This document shows positions 54,877 through 64,000 of a stretch of DNA of 64,000 bases, piece after piece. The notes beneath the pieces were generated by a model. That model was given only the letters and a program-made list of their open reading frames with translations, was not told where the DNA came from and made no database searches. The position numbers were made by a program, and so were the translations under genes. The number at the start of each line of letters is the position of its first letter. Within the stretch, counting starts at the first letter, position 1. Source of the stretch: Corinectria fuckeliana (Eukaryota; Ascomycota; Sordariomycetes; Hypocreales; Nectriaceae); the NCBI GenBank assembly GCA_019137255.1, contig WPDH01000084.1:1-64000 (forward strand), given 5' to 3'.

Positions 54877-55431
54877 TCATAACAGTCCTGATGCTCTGAT
54901 ATCCTGATGCTTCTTGGTCTCTTCTTCTGCGAGGGAATCTTGGACCCGTCTTATGGAAACTATACCGGTCTTGACACGACCAAGCATGTCCACAAGGTCG
55001 TCAACTGGTACTTGGAGCAGGTTGAAGCCCAATCGATCCTATGGAAATAGCCAAGTTAACACAACAGAATTTCATGGATAGAAAGAGAGACCTGCCTCTG
55101 TGCTTTGCCAATGATGATAAGGTAATGTATGCGTTATTGATGCATACATTTGATAAGATATAAAGCGCGGCGGCTTGCACTCTTAGCATAAAGGTACAGA
55201 ATGCGTCTGAATGTTAGGACTTACCTGGGGCGGCGGGACGGGCCGAAGGCGAAGGCGTCCGGGGTGGGAGCCGTGGTGGTGACTGGCGCCTATTCATGAT
55301 GTCAGCATCTGATCATTGTACAAATGAAGGCCAGCTTACGGAGACAGCGCGATTCTATAACACCAAGTTAGCTGAGCTTCCGAAGAACAGGAGAGCAGCA
55401 GGGCTGAGAGGAGTTCACTCACGTTTGACAT
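54877..55431 (-). CDS. Probable small five-exon gene, 94-residue protein, unrecognised
   Basis: A chain of good GT-AG introns in consistent phase links five exons: 55423-55431 (MSN), 55340-55354 (NRAVS), 55225-55289 (APVTTTAPTPDAFAFGPSRR), 55148-55181 (VQAAALYILSN) and 54877-55038. The last exon carries the most protein-like part, DRLGFNLLQVPVDDLVDMLG followed by RVKTGIVSIRRVQDSLAEEE, a probable amphipathic helix or coiled coil. Donors read GTGAGT, GTAAGC, GTAAGT and GTATGC; acceptors TATAG, AATAG, CTAAG and CATAG. No family is recognised. A 47-residue frame on the opposite strand overlaps the last exon and is taken as its shadow. The concordance of four introns is the main support; there is no homology evidence. 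Confidence 0.45.
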
Positions 55432-56511
55432 GACTGAAAACGGGACGAGAGGCTCCAACAGGAGGGTGAATGGTGTGAAGGAAGAAGAAGAGAAGAGAGT
55501 ATTTACGTTTCGGCCTACGTGATCTGCGAATGGGAAGCGGATGGCCAAGGCAGGCGCACTCAGGGACCTGACTGAAACTCATTGACATGACATGTGATGG
55601 AAAGGAGTGTCGTAATTAGCGAAGCTGTCGTCAGCTACAATAAACTCGGCATCCAGAGTACCTACCTACCTACCTACTTACTTAAGGTAAGTAGACGCTC
55701 GAAGGTGCTACTACACGTTTGCCCCTTTTAGTCCGCTGTTTCCTTTTTAGTATGCGTTGTAAGGCAGAATGCTTCTCTAGTACTGGCAGGACAACAGCCA
55801 TCGGTTAAGAGCCTTCCTTTCAAAGTCCGCCTTTTCCTTCCTTCATTACGATGCTCCTCTGTAGGTCCATGCCTCGCACCTGCGCCGCATCTGCCACCAA
55901 CGCCGCGGCGGAGACCAAGGTCGGAGCCTACAAACTTCTAAAGGCACGTCCGCTTCCGCAGACGTGTAGGTTTCGAGGCTGTATCGCTGGTAGTAAGCTG
56001 CTAACTCGCCGCAAGTGTTTTTATATCTACTGTCCCCTGCCGCTAGTGTCTTACGATCATGTGTGCCATGCCCGCGAAGGGCAAATGGGTCTCCGCGTCC
56101 GTTATCTGTGGCTCTTCGGCTACATGTATGTACCTATGTACCATCGATTGTTTCGCCTTGCCGGTACTAGCTGGTGAATAGCCTCATCAACTAAGTGCAC
56201 TCGTTGTGCACTGGACAACATGCAGTCAGGGAAATTCCAGATGATGACGGTTTTGACGACGATAACGATAGACTGGGACATGCCTGGACTCGAAAGTGTC
56301 GCTAAGCTCTGGCGGAAGATGTCTAGCTGGCTAGCATGCTGTTGTTGACTTTAATAAGAAACGTTTTGAGGTCATCCAGCGTTCCTACTTTGGGTGCATT
56401 GGACGGTCCCGTCCAGGACTACTATTATATACAGGAATCTCGCAACGGTTTCACACCAACTTCAAGTAGGTAAGTCTAGTATCTAGATAGATCTTAAGGC
56501 AAATTTACTAG
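55432..56511. other. Gene-free stretch before the retrotransposon
   Basis: About 1.1 kb of ordinary sequence with short CTAC/GTAG repeats near 55660-55700. The frame at 55851-56177 has no family signal. Confidence 0.45.
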
Positions 56512-56516
56512 GTAAG
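56512..56516. repeat. Target-site duplication GTAAG (left)
   Basis: Matches the five bases 63620-63624 that follow the right LTR of the Copia element. Confidence 0.85.
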
Positions 56517-56680
56517 TGTTGGTGGTAGGACCACTAGTCAGGCCCGCTATCGGGCACCGTCCACATTTCTGCCTTAGATGCTAGGCATCTAGCGACAACA
56601 GCGATCCCCTTAGGGACTCACTATTCCGCCCTCTTTTCCTAGCTTAGTACAGTTATATAATACACACAGTCACATTAATA
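56517..56680 (+). repeat. 5' LTR of the Copia element
   Basis: 164 bp, starting TGTTGGTGG. The end at AATA presumably derives from the usual CA by a C-to-T change. It aligns along its whole length with the split 3' LTR; the differences seen are mostly C/T or G/A. Confidence 0.9.
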
Positions 56681-56694
56681 GTTATAAGCCCGGC
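56681..56694 (+). other. Primer-binding site, initiator-methionine half-tRNA type
   Basis: The bases directly after the 5' LTR read GTTATAAGCCCGGC. Apart from one G-to-A change this is complementary to the anticodon region of methionine tRNA (GGGCTCATAAC). Many Copia elements prime from an initiator tRNA cut in this loop. Confidence 0.6.
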
Positions 56695-59600
56695 AACAAC
56701 TTTTTGAGTGAATTCCAGCTTTTAGTATCAATCTAGTATTATTTTTAACATCAGGAAAAGACCTATAAGCAACTAATTCCTCTCTTAGCCGAGTAATTAC
56801 CTGCTAAGGCCTATAAATTCTGATTTAAGCGATTTATACGATCTAAAGCTATTTACCCACTAAGTACCTAGCGCACCTTTAGCTACTAATATAATAGATA
56901 TAAATAGTATAAAAGCATCTTTAGACTTTTTTTTTAAGCTAAAAAAGGCTAAGAACTAGACCTTATAGCTAGAGTGTATTTACACTCTAGCTATAATATG
57001 TAGAATCTAAGAATATATTAGCCTAGAGACTATATTAGGTATTAATAATCTGGTATTAGACCTTATACTAGTTATTAATAAGAAAAACTTCTCTTTAAAG
57101 CCTAAAAGACTAGATTTTTCAGGTATTAGTAACAGTAAGGAAAAGGCTCTTACTGTATAAATCTATCAGCTTAACCTTAAAGATTAGCAGTAAGACTGTA
57201 ATATTAAGCAAGCTAATAATAACAAGCTATTTGTGCTATAGCAGGTAAGGCAGGATAAGAGCTCACAGGATAAGACTCTTAAGAAGAAAAAGCTAGATAA
57301 GCTTAAGATATCTATCTTAAAGACTCTCTTAGGCAGTTATATTACACATATTAGGAAAATATAAGATCTCAGAGAGATTATTAGCTATCTTAAGCTCTTT
57401 ATTAATCCTAAAGATAAGAATAATATCTATAGAGTTAAGATAAAGTTTTAAGCCCTAATAACTAAGAAAGAGTTAAGAGATTAAAAAGCCTAGGCTAACT
57501 AGTTTAAGAAGGCCTAGAAGAATTATATTATGTATAAGATAATTACTATTAATAAGAAGAAGGCTAGAAAGGAGTTCCTAAAGGTAATAAAGCCCTAGTA
57601 AGAGTTCTATTACACCTAAGATAAGCTTATTATAAGACAGAAGAGTAAAAGCAAAAAGGTAAATAATCTACTTAAGATTATACACCTCTTTTATAATAAT
57701 ATAAGAAAGAAAAAGTTAAATCCTTCTTAGGCTCACTCTATAATAGCCTCTAAGTTATTAAACTCTTCTTAGTTAAGCTAGCAGACTAAAACTATAAGTT
57801 AGAAGTGCCTTAGCTATAAAAGAAGGTATTTTATATAAATACTTATATAGTAGGAAAGATATTTTAACTTTCTAGTCTTATATAAGAAGAAATATACCCT
57901 AGAGGGCTAAAGCCTTTACCCTAAGCAGGATAAGACCCTTAAGAAGCAGTTTAATAAGTACCTAGAAGAGCTAAAAAAGGCTAATACTTAGACTCTAGCA
58001 AAAAAGGTAATCTATATACTAATTAGCAGTCTAAAAGAGAAGGTAAAGATAATTACTATCACTTATTAAACCTCTCTTCTAAGCCTTATTTCTTATATAA
58101 ATACCCTATATATAGCTATATATAATATAACCTTTATAAACCCTATAATTAGAGATATTACTATCTATAATTTTAGCGTCTTATACTACTTTTTTAACTA
58201 TATAGACTAGTTCTCTAAAGAAAGCTTTAATTAGAGGGTTAAAAAGACTACTCATATAAGAGATAGTAAGATATTTATAAAGGGCTAAGATATAGTTAAC
58301 CTAAGAGTTTAATACCTTAGGTTTCCTAAGGGCAGGCTTATTAGACTTAAGTATACCTACTATATGCTAGAGATATATCTTAATATAATCTTAGGCTTCT
58401 AGATATATAATAATAATATTATTTAAGATTAGAAAGTAGAAGTCCTTTAGATAAAAGGATCTTCTAAGATAGTAGCCTTTATACAGCTTTATATAAGCTA
58501 GTAGGTTATTTTAATAAGAGTATCTATTTAGAGCCCTTTAGTTATAATAGCCTTAAAGCTTAGGATAGTCTCTAAAGAGAATACTAAGCTCTAGTATTAA
58601 TAATATAGTCATATAAGGTAGAAAGCTCTTAATTAGCTAGCCTTATTAAGTTTAAGAGTAAGAGTTAAGAGACCTCTCCTTAAGGAATATTAGATTTATA
58701 TTATAATAAAGGTAATAATAACAGTCTTAAGAAAGTCTCTAAACTGTATTTCTTAAGAGCTTAAAAAAGCGATAAATTATAATCTTTATTACTTTCTAGT
58801 GCTTATATATAACAGCTACTATTATTAGGTCTTATTTACAAATATAATAATAAAAATATACTTTTTTTACCCCCTAAAGTTAAAGTTAGATATTAAGAGC
58901 GCATTTAAAAAGCTATAAGCTTAGCTATAGACTTAATACAGCCTTAAGATCTTACTCTTATAGTATAATAGTAAGAAGGCCCTCTTCACTAAAAAGGAAA
59001 GAGAGATCTTTAAGAATAACAGTATAATTATCTATAAGTCTACCTTATTAACCCTAATATAGAACAAGAGTGCTAAGGTATTAGGAAGGATTATTAAGGT
59101 AAAAAGTAGGGTTATAATTAAGAAGTTAAGACTCTTAGAAGAGCTTACCTCTAAGATATACTATATAGTAGTATACCTTCTTAACTATATATCTTATTAA
59201 AAGAAAAATCAGTAGGTAACCCCCTACTAGCTCTAGTAAGACTAAGTTAAGAATAATATCCCTATATATAGTTATATCCCTAAGGATATAAGGCTCTTAT
59301 AGGTATATATTAAGGTCTTTAGGTGCTTAGCCTACCTGATAACTATAGCTATCTTAAAACATATTAAGTTATATAAGTCTCTAAGCTTACTCACAAAAAG
59401 AGCTTATATTAGGTATCTTATTAGCTATAAGAGTGAGTTATAATATATAATTTACATACTAGCAACCTAAGGCAAGAAGGTTATAATCTTTACTAATATA
59501 CAGTTTAATAAGTAAGAATACTTTAATCTAAAATATAAAGAAGATATAAAGGCTTATAAGAAATATACTTATAAAATCCTAGACTAAATTAACATAAGAG

Positions 59601-62600
59601 AGGTCTCTAATAATAAAGATATTAGTAAGAAAGACAGTCTTAATATAACAGCTATAAAGTCTTTTTTAGACCTTACTAAGTTATAGATTTAGGCACTACT
59701 TATAATATCTCTAAGAGAGATATAATAGCAGAAAGAGGTCTAATACACTTAGTAATAGCAACCTTAAACTAAGGCTTTATAAGAAAAGAAAAGCACCCCT
59801 AAGATTAGGAGTGCTAAGGCTATATCTAAGACTATTTTACCCTCTCCCCCTCCTACTAGGAGAGCTATAAGATAAGTCACTTTTCTTAATAATACTTTAT
59901 ATTAGTCTAGCTTATTATATAAGGTAGTAAGTATAATACTATTATATAATCTATTACCTAAAATTATAAAAGATATCTTATTAGCTATATAAGCTAAAAA
60001 CAGTAATAACTCTACAGAACCTAATAATCTTATAGAGGGATTAGAATTATAAGACTTATCAGATAATAACAGTTTAATTAATATATAGATTATTATACTA
60101 GAACAAGTTAATAAGATATTAGAAGATAAAACAAATAGTAAGACTAATTTAACCTTATATAACAACCCTAATAACACCTCTCTTTAGTTACTAGAGAAAT
60201 TATTATAAAAGACCTAAAAAGATTATAACTAGCACCTTTAGAAAGCTAATATAATCTCTAGGTGCTACAGTTAGTAGCCCTTAGAGAAAGCCCTTAAGGC
60301 ATAAAGGTAAAAAGAACTTAAAGAGCACACTAAGGTAAAGCATATTATTAATATAACTCTTTTAAACACAGGGAGATATTCCCTACATATTAGTATAATA
60401 CCACCTGCCTTAAGGTTATATAAGCAGGCTATAACCTCCCTATAAGTATCTTAGTAGTATATAAGCCTTCTTCTAGAGATTAAAAACCTAGAGGATAAAA
60501 AAGCCTATAAGAAGATTCTTATAGATAAGCTAGATAATAATATTTAGCTTATTAACCTTAAATAAGTGTTTATATATAAGGTTAATAAACAGGGCTATAT
60601 AACACACTTTAAGACACACCTAATAGCCTATAATAATAAGCAGGATAAGAATAAAGCTAAGACTTATATATCTACCTTAGCATATAGGACTTTTTAAGTA
60701 ATATATATAAAATACTATAAGAAAGACCTTAATATATATTAATATAATATTATTAACACCTTTATTAAAGCTCTACTAAGCAGAGAGGTTTACTACTACT
60801 TACTACTAGGAATATTTAAAAAGAAGGTCTCTTTAAAGCTCTTAAGAGCTTTTTACAGCCTGTAGATATCACTAAAGCTATAGTATAAGAATCTCGCCTA
60901 CTTTTTTACTAGTTAAGGCTTTAAAGCCTATAAGAAAAACTCTTATATTTTTAAGTGTAAAAAGCTTTTTATCTTTTTTTATATAGATAATATTATTATA
61001 ATATAGCTAAAAGAGTTTAAAAGCAAATAGTAACAAATTTATAATACCCTAATAATAAAATATTAGGTTAAGAACCTAAGAGAGCTATACTAGTTCCTAA
61101 AGATTAAGGTTATTAGGGACTATATAGTAGGTTACTTTTAGCTCTCTTAGGAGTTATATATTTTAACTATAGCTAGGAAATTTAAGTTAGATAGTAAGAG
61201 ACTAAAAGTCTATAAGAAAAGAACCTCTCTACTCTTATAGATTCTTATACTTATAATATATAAAGCTAGCTTTAGTCTTATCTTAAAGTATAAGGCGAAA
61301 GTGGGTAGTATAAGCTATCCTGCTAACACTATAAGGCCTAATATATCTTATATATTATTAAAGCTTAGTTAATTTAGTTATCAGCTAAGCCTTAAGCATA
61401 ATAAAGCAGTAGAATAAAGTATTAGTTACTTTTATAACACTAAGAAGCTTTATATCTACTATATAGCAGCTAAGAATTAGGAAAATCTCTTTATAGCTAT
61501 AAACACAGCTTTTAGAGACTACCTAATAACTAGAAAGTCCTTATAGAGCTAGGTAGTTATACTATATAAAGGTCCTATCACTTAGAAGGCTATAAAGCAG
61601 GATATAGTCACTATATTAAGCATAAAAGCTAAGTTGCTTACTCTTATAAGTATAGTTAAGAAATAGCTAGCCCTAAGTTAACTTCTTAAGAAGGTTAGTA
61701 TTAAAGTCTAAAGTGTAGCCTAAATCTAGTATAATAATATTAATATAATCCAGCTGATTATAAAGCAGTTAGCTAAGCTAGTTATAACACTTTAGTATAT
61801 TAATATCTATTATCACTAGGTCTATAAGCTTATTTAGAAGGGTAAAGTTAAGATATCTTAGCTACTTACAGCCTAAATGCTAATAGATAGCCTTATAAAG
61901 CCTCTTCTAGAATAGAAATATATAACTTTTATTATATAATTACAGATATATATAGCTCTAAATAGGGCTATATAACAGGCCTAGTAATACTTATAATTTC
62001 TTATATTATCTTACTATTAAATCAGAAAAGGAAAACACTTAGAGGATCTTTTAGTTTCTAGCTTTATAATAATCTTATTTACTTTTATATTAAATAACTT
62101 AGTCTATATAAAAGAGGGTAAATAAGATTAGAAGTAATATTAATATATCACTTAGCTAAAAAGACCTCTAAAGAGCTTAAAAAATAGTATTAGGATATAA
62201 TTTTCTTATATAGTTAATATCTTTTAGTCTTTTAATTTAATATTAAATAATTAGCTATACTAATTAGGCTACTTAATTAGCATAATAAAATATAAGAGCT
62301 ATAGTCTTATAGCCCTATTAAGTATTAAAGTATTAATATAACAGGTTAGCCTTATATATTAGGATTAGTAATATTATTATTATAATAATAAAAGGGTTAG
62401 TTTAGTATAATAGTTAGAGCTACTATATATTATATAATTTTAAGACTCTTTTAGTAGCTAATATAAAATGCTAGCTTAAAGGCCTAAAGGGGTTAATCCC
62501 CACACTTTTACTAAATATAATAATAACCTCTTTCTCTTATTACCTTCCTTTTAAAGCTAGAATCCTATATAGTAGCTTTAACTATTACCTTAAGGCACTA

Positions 62601-62769
62601 GCTAAAGCTACTATACTTTTAGATTAAGGCTAGGATTTAATTTCAGCCCTAGTAAGAATTCTCTTATTTTTAAGAGCTAGAAACACTAAGAAATTAGCTA
62701 GCTAGCACTATTAGATAGTTACAAATAGTCTTATTAGTTAGTTAGACTAACTACTCTTAGCAGCCAGTC

Positions 62770-62779
62770 TAAGAGGGTG
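62770..62779 (+). other. Polypurine tract of the Copia element
   Basis: TAAGAGGGTG lies directly before the 3' LTR. The short AAGAGGG run fits a plus-strand primer tract. Confidence 0.6.
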
Positions 62780-62918
62780 TGTTAGTAGTAGGACTACTAG
62801 TCAGGCCTGCTATTAGGCACTATCCACATTTCTGCCTTAGATGCTAAGCATCTAGTGATAACAGTAATCCCCTTAGGGACTTACTATTCCGCCCTCTTTT
62901 CCTAGCTTAGTACAGTTA
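62780..62918 (+). repeat. 3' LTR of the Copia element, first part (split by insertion)
   Basis: 139 bp starting TGTTAGTAG. The LTR resumes at 63595-63619 (25 bp), which restores 164 bp, the exact length of the 5' LTR. Confidence 0.9.
62914..62918. repeat. Target-site duplication AGTTA (left) of the nested element
   Basis: Identical to 63590-63594 on the other side of the nested element. It is part of the host LTR sequence. Confidence 0.88.
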
Positions 62919-63087
62919 TGTAAGAGTTAGGGCGGCATGCCTAACCTTTAATAGAAAGTCCTAGCTGTAAGGCCAAAAAGATCAAACAATTCGAGTAAGC
63001 TGCGTCACTCAATTGTGCCGCACAACAGGTTATAAGGGAGCTCTCAGCGAGCCCTCAGCGAGCCCTCAGCTCAGCTGTACCCTTATA
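62919..63087. repeat. Left terminal repeat of the TRIM-like element
   Basis: 169 bp. It differs from the right copy at only two positions that I could find (near 62951 and at 63086), both T where the right copy has C. The 3' part has a short tandem repeat of AGCGAGCCCTC. Confidence 0.88.
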
Positions 63088-63364
63088 ATTATCCCCCCCT
63101 CTTAACAGCACGTCCCGGGCTGCTAGCTTATCAGTAGGCGTAGCGCAGCCTCTTCTGCTCCAGGCGCAGGCAGCCTCTTCTGCTCTAGGCGCAGGAACAC
63201 AGCGACCCTGTCGCGCCCGTGCATACGTGTGTGTTAGAGAGTGGCCCGGCTCCCAGGCCTAAGATAACCACTGCTGTCAACCCCTAAGGCTTCAGTCGCA
63301 GCAGGCAACTACACACGTTCATCCTTATGAGCCTAGCGCCTATCGCAGTCACAAGGTTTAGCAG

Positions 63365-63375
63365 GGACTCAAACC
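63365..63375 (-). other. RNA-polymerase-III B-box-like motif in the TRIM-like element
   Basis: GGTTTGAGTCC on the minus strand matches the tRNA B box (GGTTCGANTCC) with one change. A possible weak A box (GCGTTGGGTC) lies about 40 bases upstream in the same orientation. This could be a tRNA-derived, SINE-like segment or chance. Confidence 0.35.
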
Positions 63376-63420
63376 TATGACCTTCCGCACAGCACTAGAC
63401 CCAACGCGTACTCGAATAAT

Positions 63421-63589
63421 TGTAAGAGTTAGGGCGGCATGCCTAACCTTCAATAGAAAGTCCTAGCTGTAAGGCCAAAAAGATCAAACAATTCGAGTAA
63501 GCTGCGTCACTCAATTGTGCCGCACAACAGGTTATAAGGGAGCTCTCAGCGAGCCCTCAGCGAGCCCTCAGCTCAGCTGTACCCTTACA
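63421..63589. repeat. Right terminal repeat of the TRIM-like element
   Basis: 169 bp, TGTAAG to CTTACA, followed directly by the AGTTA duplication at 63590-63594. Confidence 0.88.
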
Positions 63590-63594
63590 AGTTA

Positions 63595-63619
63595 CACAAT
63601 ACACGCAGTCATATTAATA
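63595..63619 (+). repeat. 3' LTR of the Copia element, second part
   Basis: The 25 bases complete the LTR and correspond to 56656-56680 of the 5' LTR. They are followed by the GTAAG duplication at 63620-63624. Confidence 0.88.
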
Positions 63620-63624
63620 GTAAG

Positions 63625-64000
63625 GTAGGTAGGTAGCTTAGGTGCTTAGGTTGCTTACTTAGGTACCTTAGGTACTAAGTCTCAGGCATTAGGGTCAGAC
63701 ATTAGGAGCATTAGGTATCAAAATATGACATTAGGGCCTAGGTTAATAAGGATGAAATATTGAGAGGCTACAATTGACATCGCCCTGGTGTTGTTAAGTT
63801 GTCCGAATACGAAGTCATCCTTCAGTTCGCAGTTCAGGCAGAGTTCCATGTCAGCCGAGCTTGGAGAGCTGAAAAAGTCACGTGCTGAAAATTACGTCGT
63901 GTGTGATTGGCCAATTGACGTGCCCGAATTGGGGCCGCCGTTCAACTTCCTCCTAGATCAGCCCATCCTCACAAATCCCTCGACAACACCATCCATCCAT
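63625..64000. promoter_or_regulatory. Right-edge intergenic sequence with promoter-like motifs
   Basis: 63625-63745 has irregular GTAGGTAGGT and ATTAGG(G) repeats. From 63780 the composition becomes normal. A perfect E-box CACGTG is at 63879-63884, back-to-back CCAAT-box cores (ATTGG/CCAAT) at 63906-63915, and a CRE-like TGACGTG at 63916-63922. The combination suggests the promoter of a plus-strand gene starting beyond the window. Confidence 0.4.

Larger units (their letters stand above)
62919..63589. mobile_element. TRIM-like non-autonomous element nested in the Copia 3' LTR
   Basis: 671 bp with 169-bp direct terminal repeats and a 333-bp interior, flanked by the 5-bp duplication AGTTA. Each terminal repeat begins TGTAAG and ends CTTACA (CTTATA in the left copy), so the ends show the TG...CA rule of LTRs. 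No open frame and no pol motif is present, so it can only move with help from another element. It is GC-rich and almost undecayed in contrast to its host, so it landed after the host was mutated or escaped RIP because of its short length. The interior holds a 25-base tandem duplication (about 63146-63194) and a minus-strand RNA-polymerase-III B-box-like motif. A clear primer-binding site or polypurine tract was not seen, so 'TRIM-like' is a structural description. Confidence 0.82.
56517..63619 (+). mobile_element. Full-length RIP-inactivated Ty1/Copia LTR retrotransposon
   Basis: Both 164-bp LTRs, a 5-bp target duplication and a primer-binding site are preserved, but the 6.1-kb interior is AT-rich and riddled with stops in all frames. 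Read on the plus strand it retains recognisable pol fragments: an integrase C-terminal segment near 59313-59530 (KVFRCLAY, then GKKVIIFTN); a reverse transcriptase catalytic-loop remnant IFFYIDNIII at 60971-61000, where the second Asp of YVDD has become Asn; KNLREL...FLKIKVIRDY at about 61067-61125; and an RNase H start SYPANTIRPNISY near 61312-61350. Integrase before reverse transcriptase is the Copia order. The element is dead. The length without the nested insertion is about 6.43 kb. Confidence 0.93.

Noticed and set aside
54899..55048. 47-residue open frame on the plus strand (starts MLLGLFFCEG)
   Set aside because: It overlaps the last exon of the minus-strand five-exon candidate, which has supporting splice signals. 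The forward frame has no promoter, intron or family evidence.
1..64000. CRISPR arrays, rRNA genes, bacterial-type operons
   Set aside because: No regularly spaced repeats, no rRNA signatures, and gene structure is eukaryotic throughout.

Overview
The window is nuclear DNA of a filamentous ascomycete, most likely a sordariomycete and plausibly Hypocreales. The evidence is short GT-AG introns of about 50-120 bases, GC-rich coding regions, fungus-type protein families (GPI-anchored GH16, 2EXR, fungal lactonase), and AT-rich islands full of stop codons with C-to-T and G-to-A decay, the signature of repeat-induced point mutation (RIP). No bacterial operons, rRNA genes, convincing tRNA genes or CRISPR arrays were seen.

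Layout. 1-1190: RIP-decayed pogo/Fot1-like DNA transposon. 2-11 kb: a dense housekeeping block: DCN1 (cullin neddylation), MRP17 (mitochondrial bS6), an NDUFAF6-type complex I assembly factor, and RAD5 (post-replication repair). 11.8-19 kb: a basic low-complexity protein, two convergent small single-pass membrane proteins, and a kinase-fold protein with an Asp-Ala repeat. 19-31 kb: a secreted 7-bladed propeller lactonase, an acyl-protein-thioesterase-like hydrolase, an NAD(P)-binding reductase, a cytochrome P450 and a GPI-anchored GH16 cell-wall transglycosidase with a chitin-binding module. These look like ordinary accessory genes, not a biosynthetic cluster, because no backbone synthase is visible.

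34.6-46.6 kb: two Myb/SANT-type regulators transcribed away from each other across a 9.5-kb gene-free interval that also holds a poly-G tract with two undetermined bases. 48-52.7 kb: a 2EXR protein and a dihydroxy-acid dehydratase (ILV3-type) whose gene needs an 8-base micro-exon to encode a conserved cluster-binding motif. 54.9-55.4 kb: a probable tiny five-exon gene.

56.5-63.6 kb: a complete but RIP-killed Ty1/Copia retrotransposon with 164-bp LTRs, a GTAAG target duplication and a methionine-tRNA-type primer site. Its 3' LTR is split by a second, GC-rich, almost undecayed 671-bp element that has 169-bp direct terminal repeats and its own AGTTA duplication. This nested TRIM-like element is the most interesting object in the window. 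The last 380 bases look like the promoter of a gene beyond the right edge.
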